From Minisyncoccota bacterium (GTDB lineage: Bacteria > Patescibacteriota > Minisyncoccia > JAHIHE01 > JAGLIN01): a DNA stretch of 49,112 bases. Both the position numbers and the translations under genes were made by a program. Of this stretch, positions 17,179 to 26,644 are shown one piece after another; within the stretch, counting starts at the first letter, position 1; the number at the start of each line of letters is the position of its first letter. The stretch covers positions 7,824-56,935 of the forward strand of contig JAQUYG010000006.1 in NCBI GenBank assembly GCA_028691985.1, given 5' to 3'. The notes beneath the pieces are model-generated. The model saw only the letters and a program-made list of their open reading frames with translations, was not told the DNA's origin and made no database searches.

Positions 17179-17592
17179 ATGAGATTAATGATTTCGGAAA
17201 ATAATGGTTTTACTTTGATTGAACTTTTAGTGGTTATTGCCATCATAGGTGTTTTGTCGACGATCGCGCTTACTTCGATGAACGAGTCTCGAAGAAAAGC
17301 GAGCGATGCGGCTTTTAAATCAACGGCCAGAAGCATCCAGGCGACTGCATCGGTTTGTTGTGCAGGTTCGGCTGCTAATTTTCTCGAGAATGTGTTAGAG
17401 GCTGATGTTTGCTATCCCACCATGGGCAGTAGCTATCCCGGAAGTGAGAGTATCAGTTCAGTGGAAATAGTCAGGGACTGTGGCAATACTGACGGATTTC
17501 AGCTAAGACTTGTTCCTGGCAGCGATAATGATTCTGGCTCGGTAAGCTATGCACTATGTGACGGATCGGGTTGTAGTTTTATTGAATCTTAA
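17179..17592 (+). CDS. Type IV pilin, Cys-rich
   Basis: 137 residues from ATG 17179; a TTG at 17167 is also in frame. Prepilin motif G-FTLIELLVVIAIIGVL with Glu5 present. After the helix it keeps the family's SLN/SMN-x-S/A-R-R/K-K-A segment (TSMNESRRKASDAAF), a vicinal Cys pair (VCCAGS), a central single Cys and a C-terminal C-x5-C (LCDGSGCSF). The spacing to the pilD start is only 10 bases, so the two genes are probably co-transcribed. Compared with the first pilin it has a weaker ribosome site. Confidence 0.9.
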   Translation: MRLMISENNGFTLIELLVVIAIIGVLSTIALTSMNESRRKASDAAFKSTARSIQATASVCCAGSAANFLENVLEADVCYPTMGSSYPGSESISSVEIVRDCGNTDGFQLRLVPGSDNDSGSVSYALCDGSGCSFIES

Positions 17593-17602
17593 ATTTATTA
17601 AA

Positions 17603-18412
17603 ATGGATTATCTCGCCTTATTTTTCATATTTATTTTGGGTTCTGTGGTGGGAAGTTTTTTGAATGTGGTCATTTTTCGTCTTGGAACGGATGATAAGAT
17701 TGTAAATTCCAGGTCGAAGTGTCTGGCTTGCTCTCATCAGCTTGCCTGGTATGACCTTTTTCCGGTTTTCAGCTTTTTGTCTCTGGGCGGCAAATGCCGT
17801 TATTGCAAGGCAAAAATTTCCTGGCAATATCCGTTGGTGGAAATCGCGACAGGGATTCTCTTTGCAACGCTATTTTTTCAAATTTTTCAAAATTATGATT
17901 TTATTTTTTCAAATTTTATCAGTTACTTCTTTTTGATATTTATTTTTTCCGCACTGATTGTTATTTTTGTATTTGATTTGAGACATTATATTATTCCCGA
18001 CGAGGTGATTTATCCGGCAATCATAATTTCGTTTTTGTTGGTTTTGCTGAAGTCTTTTTTAGCTGGCGGCACTTTTAACTATTTATTTTTTATGAATTTT
18101 TTGGCTTCGGCTTTTTTGGCAGGGGGATTTTTTATGTTTTTGGTTATTATAACTAAAGGCAAAGGAATGGGGGGAGGGGATATTAAACTTGGCTTTTTGA
18201 TGGGACTTGTTTTGGGACTTCCGAATATTCTGCTTGCTCTTTTTTTGGCATTTATCTCGGGAGCTTTGGTCGGAGTTTTCCTAATAGCGTTGGGTAGAAA
18301 AAAGATGAAAAGCATGCTGCCGTTCGGTCCGTTTTTGATATTTGGTTTTTCAGTGAGTTATTTCTGGGGCAGTAAAATAATCGGTTGGTATTGGGGAAGT
18401 TTCTTGTTTTAG
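17603..18412 (+). CDS. pilD: Prepilin peptidase / N-methyltransferase PilD
   Basis: 269 residues from ATG 17603. A membrane aspartic protease that cuts prepilins after Gly and methylates the new N-terminus. The N-terminal domain begins with GSVVGSFLNVVIFRL and holds the four zinc cysteines C40, C43, C65 and C68 in CxxC pairs. About seven membrane spans follow. The catalytic aspartates are in FDLRHYIIPDEV and in the GxGD motif GMGGGDIKLG. Immediately downstream of the pilins, which are its substrates. The next 230 bases hold no gene but a copy of the dispersed element. Confidence 0.95.
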   Translation: MDYLALFFIFILGSVVGSFLNVVIFRLGTDDKIVNSRSKCLACSHQLAWYDLFPVFSFLSLGGKCRYCKAKISWQYPLVEIATGILFATLFFQIFQNYDFIFSNFISYFFLIFIFSALIVIFVFDLRHYIIPDEVIYPAIIISFLLVLLKSFLAGGTFNYLFFMNFLASAFLAGGFFMFLVIITKGKGMGGGDIKLGFLMGLVLGLPNILLALFLAFISGALVGVFLIALGRKKMKSMLPFGPFLIFGFSVSYFWGSKIIGWYWGSFLF

Positions 18413-18445
18413 ATCTTGTAATCTTGGAATTGCAACATTGTTGGA

Positions 18446-18606
18446 ATAGTGTTTCTAAACCGGTTCCGTAACGGTTCGATTCCAGTATAGAATAGGATTG
18501 GTAAAAAAGACATATCTTACGGTATTTATAGCGTCAGGCGATAAAAATATTTTCCATTTGATATTTAAAAACCTGCGGACCGGGTCAGCGACCGCGCTCC
18601 CACATC
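18446..18606 (+). repeat. Dispersed ~140-bp intergenic element, copy 2
   Basis: It holds GTGTTTC, CGGTTC, CGGTTCGATTCCAG and, about 100 bases on, GGACCGGG followed by GACCGCGCTCCCA. The order matches 6303-6450. AACCG...CGGTT forms a hairpin in the first block, and GGTC-GCT-GACC (minus strand) one in the second. The rest of 18413-18642 holds the ligA -10 box TATAAT at 18622-18627, which gives a leader of about 10 bases. Confidence 0.55.
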
Positions 18607-18621
18607 GTTGTATTGTCGTAA

Positions 18622-20649
<2,028 letters not shown>

Positions 20650-20946
20650 TTTCCACGGACTTTATATTCATAGAAGTTAGCGCAGGTTCCTGGACAGGTT
20701 CAAAATATCAGAGATAGTAGTGTATAAAAACAAATACAATAGACTTCTTTACTGTCTGACCTTGAGGTGTCTGAAAGTTTAGATATTAAAATATGCAAGG
20801 CTGGACCTTTTAGTGATATTATCGGGATAAGTGAAGTGGATTAAAGGGTTATGTCATAATTGTAGTGGCATATTTTGCCTTTTATTATTGTAAAAAGCAT
20901 AAAACTGTGGTATTTTATTAATGTGATTAAAAAGTAAGATTTTTAT
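20650..20946 (+). other. Gene-free gap with possible third element copy and gene remnant
   Basis: No intact gene. GCAGGTTCCTGGACAGGTTC near 20680 resembles the first block of the dispersed element. Around 20746-20843 a short frame reads SDLEVSESLDIKICKAG and ends FSDIIGISEVD-stop, without a start, and may be the tail of a lost gene. Both readings are weak. Confidence 0.3.
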
Positions 20947-21249
20947 ATGGCGGAGAATAATAAAGTTTCACAGGAGGAAGTGAAGCATATTGCGGAGTTG
21001 GCTAGAATTGAGCTTAGTGGAGAGGAAACTCAAAAATTTGCCAGGGAAATTTCGGATATTCTTGGTTATGTCGAACAACTTGGGGAGGTGAATACGGACA
21101 GCGTTGAGCCGATTTCTCAGGTAACTGGAAAAGTGAATGTGTTCCGCGAGGATGTTGCGGTGGATGCAAGCGAGGAAACGAAAAATATTATGGCGAAAAA
21201 TTATCCCGACAGTCAAGACGGATATATAAAAGTGAAGCAGATAATGTAA
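20947..21249 (+). CDS. gatC: Aspartyl/glutamyl-tRNA amidotransferase subunit C
   Basis: 100 residues, normal size. GatC is the small scaffold of the GatCAB complex that amidates Glu-tRNA-Gln and/or Asp-tRNA-Asn. The family pattern is clear: EEVKHIAELARIELSGEE at the start, then ILGYVEQLGEVNTDSVEPISQV, and FREDV near the C-terminus. It is followed 32 bases on by gatA. gatB is not in the window, so the third subunit must be encoded elsewhere. Confidence 0.95.
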   Translation: MAENNKVSQEEVKHIAELARIELSGEETQKFAREISDILGYVEQLGEVNTDSVEPISQVTGKVNVFREDVAVDASEETKNIMAKNYPDSQDGYIKVKQIM

Positions 21250-21281
21250 TTTTTGACACAAACAATAAGATTTGAAAAAAT

Positions 21282-22772
21282 ATGGAAATTATTGATTTAG
21301 ATATACAAAAGGCAGCAAAGGGGCTCGCGGACAAGGAATTCTCTTCGGTTGAGCTCACACAATCCTGTTTGGAAAAAATTAAGAAAACTGATAACGAGCT
21401 AAAATCTTTTATAACCGTTACTGATGGCTTGGCTCTTAAGGAGGCGGCAAGGGCGGATGAAAGAATTAAAAGCGGCGAGAATAATCCGCTTTTGGGAATC
21501 CCTTCGTCTATCAAAGATGTGATACTGACGAAAAATATTTTAACAACCGCTTCTTCCAATATTCTTAAAAATTATATTCCTGCTGAGAGTGCGACGCTGA
21601 TGGATAAGCTGGACGCAAAGGGGATGGTGATGTTGGGAAAGGTAAATTGTGATGCTTTTGCGCACGGGTCTTCTACGGAAAATTCTGATTTCTTTACCAG
21701 CCATAATCCGTGGGACTTGGATCGTGTGCCGGGAGGATCTTCTGGAGGTTCGGCTTCTTCTGTTGCAGGAGGGGAGTGCTTCTATTCTATCGGGACCGAT
21801 ACTGGTGGGTCAATCCGTCAGCCGGCTTCTTTTTGTGGTTTGGTCGGACTTAAGCCGACCTATGGCAGAGTTTCCCGTTATGGTCTTATCTCAATGACTT
21901 CTTCGACCGATTGTCCGAGTATTATGGCAAAAACCGCGGGGGATGCTGCTATAATTTTGGAAGCGATTGCAGGTGAAGATAAAAAAGATGCTACGACTTC
22001 TTCCAAGCCGGTGGATAAATATTTGGAATATTTACAAAATTTTAATATAAAAGGTCTCCGTATCGGAATTCCTAAAGAGTATTTCATTGAGGGGCTTAAC
22101 AAGGATATCGAAGAGAGTGTCAGGGGTGCAATCGTGAAGCTGCAGGGGTTGGGGGCTGAGGTCGTTGAAATAAGTTTGCCGCATACGAAATACGCTGTGC
22201 CGACTTATTATATCATTACTCCCTCGGAAGTCAGTTCTAACTTGGCGAAATTCGATGGTATCCGTTTTGGCTATTCATCGGAAAGCGATTCAGAAACGGA
22301 AGTGAAAAATCTTATGGATGTCTATATCAAGTCGAAAGGAAAGGGGTTTGGTAGTGAGGCAAAACGAAGAATCATGATCGGTACTTATGCTCTCAGTAGC
22401 GGATACTACGATGCTTATTATTTGAAAGCTCAGAAGGTGCGTGCGCTTATTAAGAAAGATTTTGATGAGGTGTTTGAAAAAGTAGATATCATTATTGCGC
22501 CGACCGCGCCTAGCGTCGCTTTTAAGATCGGGGAGCATAGCGACAACCCGCTGGAAATGTATCTAGGGGATATATTCTTGAGCGCAGTCAGCCTGGCAGG
22601 ACTTCCGGCAGTTTCCGCTCCGTGCGGTTTTGTAAAACCGGAAGACGGAGAAAAAGAGATGCCAGTCGGTATGCAAATTATCGGAAAGCCGTTTGACGAA
22701 AAGACGGTGCTCGCTGTCGCGGATATCTACGAAAAGGATTCTGGGTGGACTAAAAAACATCCGCAAATATAA
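21282..22772 (+). CDS. gatA: Aspartyl/glutamyl-tRNA amidotransferase subunit A
   Basis: 496 residues, as usual. GatA is the glutaminase subunit of the GatCAB complex: it releases ammonia from glutamine and channels it to GatB. The amidase-signature Ser-cisSer-Lys triad is intact: K78 (SSIKDV), S153 (GGSSGGSAS) and nucleophile S177 (GTDTGGSIRQP). PASFCGLVGLKPTYGRVSRYG follows as in the family. It probably forms one transcript with gatC. The tRNA-Asn gene at the far end of the window fits an organism that may need Asp-tRNA-Asn amidation, but which substrate is used cannot be told from here. Confidence 0.97.
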   Translation: MEIIDLDIQKAAKGLADKEFSSVELTQSCLEKIKKTDNELKSFITVTDGLALKEAARADERIKSGENNPLLGIPSSIKDVILTKNILTTASSNILKNYIPAESATLMDKLDAKGMVMLGKVNCDAFAHGSSTENSDFFTSHNPWDLDRVPGGSSGGSASSVAGGECFYSIGTDTGGSIRQPASFCGLVGLKPTYGRVSRYGLISMTSSTDCPSIMAKTAGDAAIILEAIAGEDKKDATTSSKPVDKYLEYLQNFNIKGLRIGIPKEYFIEGLNKDIEESVRGAIVKLQGLGAEVVEISLPHTKYAVPTYYIITPSEVSSNLAKFDGIRFGYSSESDSETEVKNLMDVYIKSKGKGFGSEAKRRIMIGTYALSSGYYDAYYLKAQKVRALIKKDFDEVFEKVDIIIAPTAPSVAFKIGEHSDNPLEMYLGDIFLSAVSLAGLPAVSAPCGFVKPEDGEKEMPVGMQIIGKPFDEKTVLAVADIYEKDSGWTKKHPQI

Positions 22773-22782
22773 CATATAAAAT

Positions 22783-23337
22783 ATGCCGTTTGAATATTTT
22801 CTCATCCAGGCCACTTCTCAGCTGGTGCTGGAGGTGGGTAATGCTGAAATAAATCTTTGGTGGTGGCCGATTGTTTTTGCTCTCGTTAGAGACACTCTAA
22901 TCCTGATAACCATCGTGCTTTTTGTGGCGACTGTGATGGTTTTTTCTCGTTTTCAGAGTCTTAGGACTAGGATCTATAATGCAATTGAGGAGGCCTTGGA
23001 GTCGGGAAAACTTTCTAAAGGAAAGACGCAGAGAAAGTGGGATGAAATCAGAGAGTATGCAGAGTCTGATAATAAAGAAGAAAACGAAAAAGCACTTCTC
23101 GAATCGGGAAAACTGCTTGACGACGCTCTGAAGACGGCAAACTTTTCGGGTGATAATTTGGAAATGCGAATAAAAAAAATACCTGACAATCAGATAGATT
23201 TTAAGGAAGATATTATCTGGGCTTACAGGCTTGGAGAAAAAATAAAAGCGGGCGAGAGCGCTCAAATAGATAGAGAAGAAATTAAGAGAGGCATCCATAT
23301 CTTCGAAAGAACGCTGAAAGATTTAAATATTTTGTAG
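22783..23337 (+). CDS. Single-span membrane protein with charged cytosolic tail
   Basis: 184 residues. An amphipathic N-terminus (ending EINLWWWPIVFALVRD) leads into one strong membrane span (about residues 36-56, ILITIVLFVATVMVFS), followed by a helical, highly charged tail of about 125 residues. No catalytic motif and no recognised domain. It starts 10 bases after gatA and ends before a promoter for pilN, so it belongs to the gatCA transcript. I know similar proteins only as conserved hypotheticals in CPR genomes. Confidence 0.75.
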   Translation: MPFEYFLIQATSQLVLEVGNAEINLWWWPIVFALVRDTLILITIVLFVATVMVFSRFQSLRTRIYNAIEEALESGKLSKGKTQRKWDEIREYAESDNKEENEKALLESGKLLDDALKTANFSGDNLEMRIKKIPDNQIDFKEDIIWAYRLGEKIKAGESAQIDREEIKRGIHIFERTLKDLNIL

Positions 23338-23350
23338 AAAAATATTATTG

Positions 23351-23359
23351 TGTTATAAT
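23351..23359 (+). promoter_or_regulatory. Extended -10 promoter of the pilN unit
   Basis: TG-T-TATAAT, 29 bases before the pilN ATG. Identical to the box upstream of hsp20-pilM, so the two halves of the pilus locus may be switched on alike. Confidence 0.5.
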
Positions 23360-23387
23360 ATAAAAAATATCATATCCTTATACTCCC

Positions 23388-24233
23388 ATGCCTTCAATAA
23401 ATTTGCTTCCGGAAGATTTTACAATCGATTCCTATAAAAAGAAAGAAAAAATTGCTGTCTTGTCTTTGGCGATTTTCTTTTTAGTCGTTTCTGGTTTTGT
23501 TTACGCCGGGTCTGAATTTGGCAAGAGGGCTAATCAAAAAAATCTTGACACTGTCAATGAGCAGTTGACTGAAGTTGATAAAAAAATTGATGAGGAAATT
23601 AAGAGCAACGAAATATTTTCTTCTGAATTCAAGAAAGAGGATATCGAAGGTGCATTAAATAATCATGTTTATTTCTCGAAAGTTTTAGTTTTCTTAAAAA
23701 CAATATTTACTGAAGATGTGGCTTTGGCGGAAGTAGATTTCAAATATGATGTGGCGACAGGGTATTCTGCGGAGATTATTGCCAACGCTAAAAGCTATTC
23801 CGCAGCAATTGATCAGATTGCAATTCTTAAGGATTCTTATTGGACGAAAGATGCGGTTTTTTCTGAAATAACCGCCGAACAGGAAGGGTTTGTAGAAATG
23901 ACGGGCACTGTCTATCTCAGGGACGATCTCTTGTCTTATCATGAAGAATACTGGGAATATGGAATCGGAATTATGAAGGGCGAACTCAACAGATATATAA
24001 AGCTCGACAGTTTTTCGGCTTCCCTAAGGGATGAGAAGGGCGAGGATGGAGAGAAGGAGAAAGTGGTTCTGGTAAAGTTTGGCGGAGTTTGTTATGAGGA
24101 GAGTGAACTCAAGAGAATGGAGACAAATTTTAGTAAGAATAGTCTTGTAAAAGAAATAAAAATAGACCGTAAGGTTACAGATACTCCCGGGGTTGTTAAG
24201 TTTTCTGGCAGTATGACTTTAAGGGGGTTTTAG
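23388..24233 (+). CDS. pilN: PilN-like pilus platform protein
   Basis: 281 residues. The first residues MPSINLLPEDF carry the INLLP motif that in PilN docks into PilM. One membrane span follows (about residues 23-44), then a coiled-coil stretch and an extracellular ferredoxin-like domain. PilN, with PilO, forms the ring that links the cytoplasmic PilM/motor with the pilus base. Longer than the ~180-200 residues of proteobacterial PilN; the extra C-terminal ~90 residues (from LLSYHEEYWEYG) look like a second small domain. pilO follows after 25 bases. Confidence 0.85.
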   Translation: MPSINLLPEDFTIDSYKKKEKIAVLSLAIFFLVVSGFVYAGSEFGKRANQKNLDTVNEQLTEVDKKIDEEIKSNEIFSSEFKKEDIEGALNNHVYFSKVLVFLKTIFTEDVALAEVDFKYDVATGYSAEIIANAKSYSAAIDQIAILKDSYWTKDAVFSEITAEQEGFVEMTGTVYLRDDLLSYHEEYWEYGIGIMKGELNRYIKLDSFSASLRDEKGEDGEKEKVVLVKFGGVCYEESELKRMETNFSKNSLVKEIKIDRKVTDTPGVVKFSGSMTLRGF

Positions 24234-24258
24234 CTCAGGGGTTTAATTTTTTTAAACT

Positions 24259-24903
24259 ATGAAGAAATACAATATAGATTCTGGCATAAAATTCAAGGTA
24301 GGCGATAATAAAGATATCGTATTCTTGTTTTTCTCTTTGGTGGTTTCTGGTTTGTTCTTGTACTTTATCGTAGGCGCTTCTTATCGAGAGTCTTTGATTG
24401 TCGTTAAAGAGACTGAACTCAAGCAGGCTAACCTTGAGACTAAAAAAAGTTTACTTAACGATATAGAAGATTTTAATGAGGAGAGCAAGGATTCCGATAT
24501 GGATGTTAACAAACTGAGTAGTTTTATCTCTAATAGGAGCAATTATGAAGATTTTTTTGCTCATATCAATGGTCTTGCTGCGAGGGAAAATGTGGAAATT
24601 TCTGAAATAGTTTTGGAGGATGTTAAAAAAGCAGTTTCGGATAAAGAGAAAGACAACGGCGGGTTTAATGAAAAAGCAGTTTCTTTTTCATTGAGCGGTG
24701 ATTATTCCCATTTTTTGGGATTCATGGAATCTATGGAAAATAGCGCTCCTTTTGTTCAAGAGATAGCTATGAGCATTAAAGCACAGGAAAGTAATGACAA
24801 AACTTCAGAAAAAGAAGATGAGGAAGGCGAGGAGGAGGTCAGGGAGGCAAATCTATATCCTACTCTTGAGTATAGCGTATCATTTAAATTCCTTTATTAT
24901 TAG
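24259..24903 (+). CDS. pilO: PilO-like pilus platform protein
   Basis: 214 residues. A short cytosolic N-terminus, one membrane span (about residues 21-43), a coiled coil, and a ferredoxin-like domain that includes the PilO-type sequence VSFSLSGDYSHFLGFMESMENSAPFVQ. It is expected to pair with PilN. A Glu-rich linker (EKEDEEGEEEVRE) interrupts the last beta strands. The next gene starts 4 bases after the stop, so translation is probably coupled. Confidence 0.83.
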   Translation: MKKYNIDSGIKFKVGDNKDIVFLFFSLVVSGLFLYFIVGASYRESLIVVKETELKQANLETKKSLLNDIEDFNEESKDSDMDVNKLSSFISNRSNYEDFFAHINGLAARENVEISEIVLEDVKKAVSDKEKDNGGFNEKAVSFSLSGDYSHFLGFMESMENSAPFVQEIAMSIKAQESNDKTSEKEDEEGEEEVREANLYPTLEYSVSFKFLYY

Positions 24904-24906
24904 AGA

Positions 24907-25236
24907 ATGAAAAAAATGATTTCAAAGAGGAGTCTTCTTAAATTAAAGAGGCTAAAGAGAGTCTTCTCTGTTTTTGTGTCGATCACTCTCTTTTTTGGGA
25001 TGTTCTACTATGTTTTTCTAATGACGGAAATCAGAGACGAAGATGTGGACGGTTATGAGAACCTTAAAGCGGATAGTCATCAAAAATATAAGGATGACAT
25101 AAGCGACACTAAAAGCGGAATCAATAATCTTTTGGAAAATACTCAAATTGAAAAAATAACTGTCTTTGACGGATTTTTCGATGATATGGATTATGAAGGC
25201 AAGGAAAATCCTTTTGTAAATCTTTTTAATTTCTAG
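24907..25236 (+). CDS. Small membrane protein of the pilus operon
   Basis: 109 residues. A very basic N-terminus (about 11 Lys/Arg in the first 21 residues), one membrane span (about 22-43) and an acidic external tail that ends GKENPFVNLFNF. A terminal G-x-x-NPF motif is common in proteins encoded next to pilO in CPR pilus loci; by position it could replace PilP, but there is no lipoprotein box and no PilP fold visible. Function is not known. Confidence 0.7.
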   Translation: MKKMISKRSLLKLKRLKRVFSVFVSITLFFGMFYYVFLMTEIRDEDVDGYENLKADSHQKYKDDISDTKSGINNLLENTQIEKITVFDGFFDDMDYEGKENPFVNLFNF

Positions 25237-25267
25237 TGCAATATTAAAAACAAAATAATATAAAAAG

Positions 25268-25918
25268 ATGGAAAATAAAATTATGTTAGGGGAGCCGGAA
25301 GATAAAAAAAAATCGACAGCGATCGTGCTTTATCTGATTTTTTTGTTTTTGGTTATGTCTCTTATCTATCGCGCGATTATTTTGTTTTATTTGCCCAATG
25401 AGACATCTCAACCTGTGGAGCAGGCAGAAGTAGTGGACCCGGATAAATATTTTGAAGGCTGCGATCTGAAGTTTGAAAACTGTTCAGATGCAGACACAAA
25501 TTGTAATCTTCATCTTTTTTGTAATGATCAGAAATACGAAACTTGTAGAATTTATGACTGCGGAGACTATTACGGCGTAGCTAAGAGAGTTGCTGGGGCT
25601 GAGATGGTTTTTGTTGAGGAAACAAAACCTGATGCTGCAAGAGTTTTGGAAAAGAAAACTGAATGCAAGGGTACTTTGGAAATTTTGGAGAACGATTGCG
25701 TGAATGGCAAAACAGAAATATTAAGCAGCGTTGTGACCAATGGGGAATGTAAGGTTAACAATTTTATGGTATATTTTAAGGAAGTGGGGCTGAGGCCGAT
25801 AGAGTTTTCTTCTGTGGAGAACGAGCAATATCTGATAACTGCCAATTATTGCGGAGATTTGGATAAAGTTGTCGCAGTGGGTCGCGGCGGAGTCTCTATA
25901 GACAGGAAACGATTCTGA
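25268..25918 (+). CDS. Membrane-anchored Cys-rich protein, paralogue A
   Basis: 216 residues. One N-terminal membrane span (about residues 17-40) and an external domain with 13 or so cysteines. Landmarks shared with the next gene: D-x-Y/K-Y/F-F-x-G-C, E-x-C-x-D-x-x-C-N, L-x-C-x-D, C-R/K-x-Y-DCGD, a T/A-x-x-C-x-G-x-L-x-I-LE segment, and N/DYCG near the C-terminus. The cysteine content implies disulfides outside the membrane. No known family is recognised. It lies between the platform genes and the large exported proteins, so a role in pilus biogenesis, secretion of the tip proteins or disulfide handling is possible but unproven. Confidence 0.8.
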   Translation: MENKIMLGEPEDKKKSTAIVLYLIFLFLVMSLIYRAIILFYLPNETSQPVEQAEVVDPDKYFEGCDLKFENCSDADTNCNLHLFCNDQKYETCRIYDCGDYYGVAKRVAGAEMVFVEETKPDAARVLEKKTECKGTLEILENDCVNGKTEILSSVVTNGECKVNNFMVYFKEVGLRPIEFSSVENEQYLITANYCGDLDKVVAVGRGGVSIDRKRF

Positions 25919-25977
25919 TTGTGTAACATTTTGCAAGGTTGTTATTTTTATGTAAATTTATAATTAATCTAATAAAA

Positions 25978-26631
25978 ATGAAAAACAAAAAGGGGGTTAA
26001 AAAAAATATATCAATAGATGGTATCTATATCGCGAGAACGCTTATGCTCGCGGTTTGTGTAATTTTTATCTTGTTATTAGTTTATATAGTAGGCGGACTT
26101 TTTTTGGTCAGGGAAAATATTGTGGGTCCCGATAATTCATCGTATCAAAAAGATGCTTACTTCTCAGGGTGTGTTCTTCTAGAAGAAAATTGTTTGGATG
26201 GGGATTGTAATTTTTATACTTTATGCGGAGACGGTAATTATAAGGTATGCAAAGTTTATGATTGCGGGGATTCTCATGGAGTGTTTACCGAAGATGTAGA
26301 TGGTGCTGTGGATCGGAAGAAGAGAAACAAACCCGACCTTAAAGCTCTTGATGCCAAAAAAGAAGCTTGTCAGGGTAGTTTGGCTATTCTAGAAGATAAA
26401 TGTATTCAGGGCGAAGAAGAAAACCTTAAAGTGAAAATTGTAACAGAAGGGGAGTGTACGATAACAGCCTTTACCCTTATTTATGATATATATGGGGCCA
26501 GGGCGACTACTTTTGAAGATCTGGGGGGTGGGGAATATATGATCCTCTCTGATTATTGCGGGGTTGTATCAGAAATCGTTCCTGCTACGGGGGAAGGGAT
26601 ATCTTTAGAATTAGAATATCTAAACAATTAA
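25978..26631 (+). CDS. Membrane-anchored Cys-rich protein, paralogue B
   Basis: 217 residues from ATG 25978; the frame is open upstream but lacks a better start. Same build as the preceding gene: one membrane span (about residues 17-43), then a Cys-rich external domain with the common landmarks FSGC, EENC, DCGDSHGVF, CQGSLAILEDKC and SDYCGVV. I estimate roughly one third identity by eye, so the duplication is old and both copies have been kept. It ends 13 bases before the 625-residue exported protein, which suggests joint expression. Confidence 0.8.
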   Translation: MKNKKGVKKNISIDGIYIARTLMLAVCVIFILLLVYIVGGLFLVRENIVGPDNSSYQKDAYFSGCVLLEENCLDGDCNFYTLCGDGNYKVCKVYDCGDSHGVFTEDVDGAVDRKKRNKPDLKALDAKKEACQGSLAILEDKCIQGEEENLKVKIVTEGECTITAFTLIYDIYGARATTFEDLGGGEYMILSDYCGVVSEIVPATGEGISLELEYLNN

Positions 26632-26644
26632 AAAAAATAAAAAT

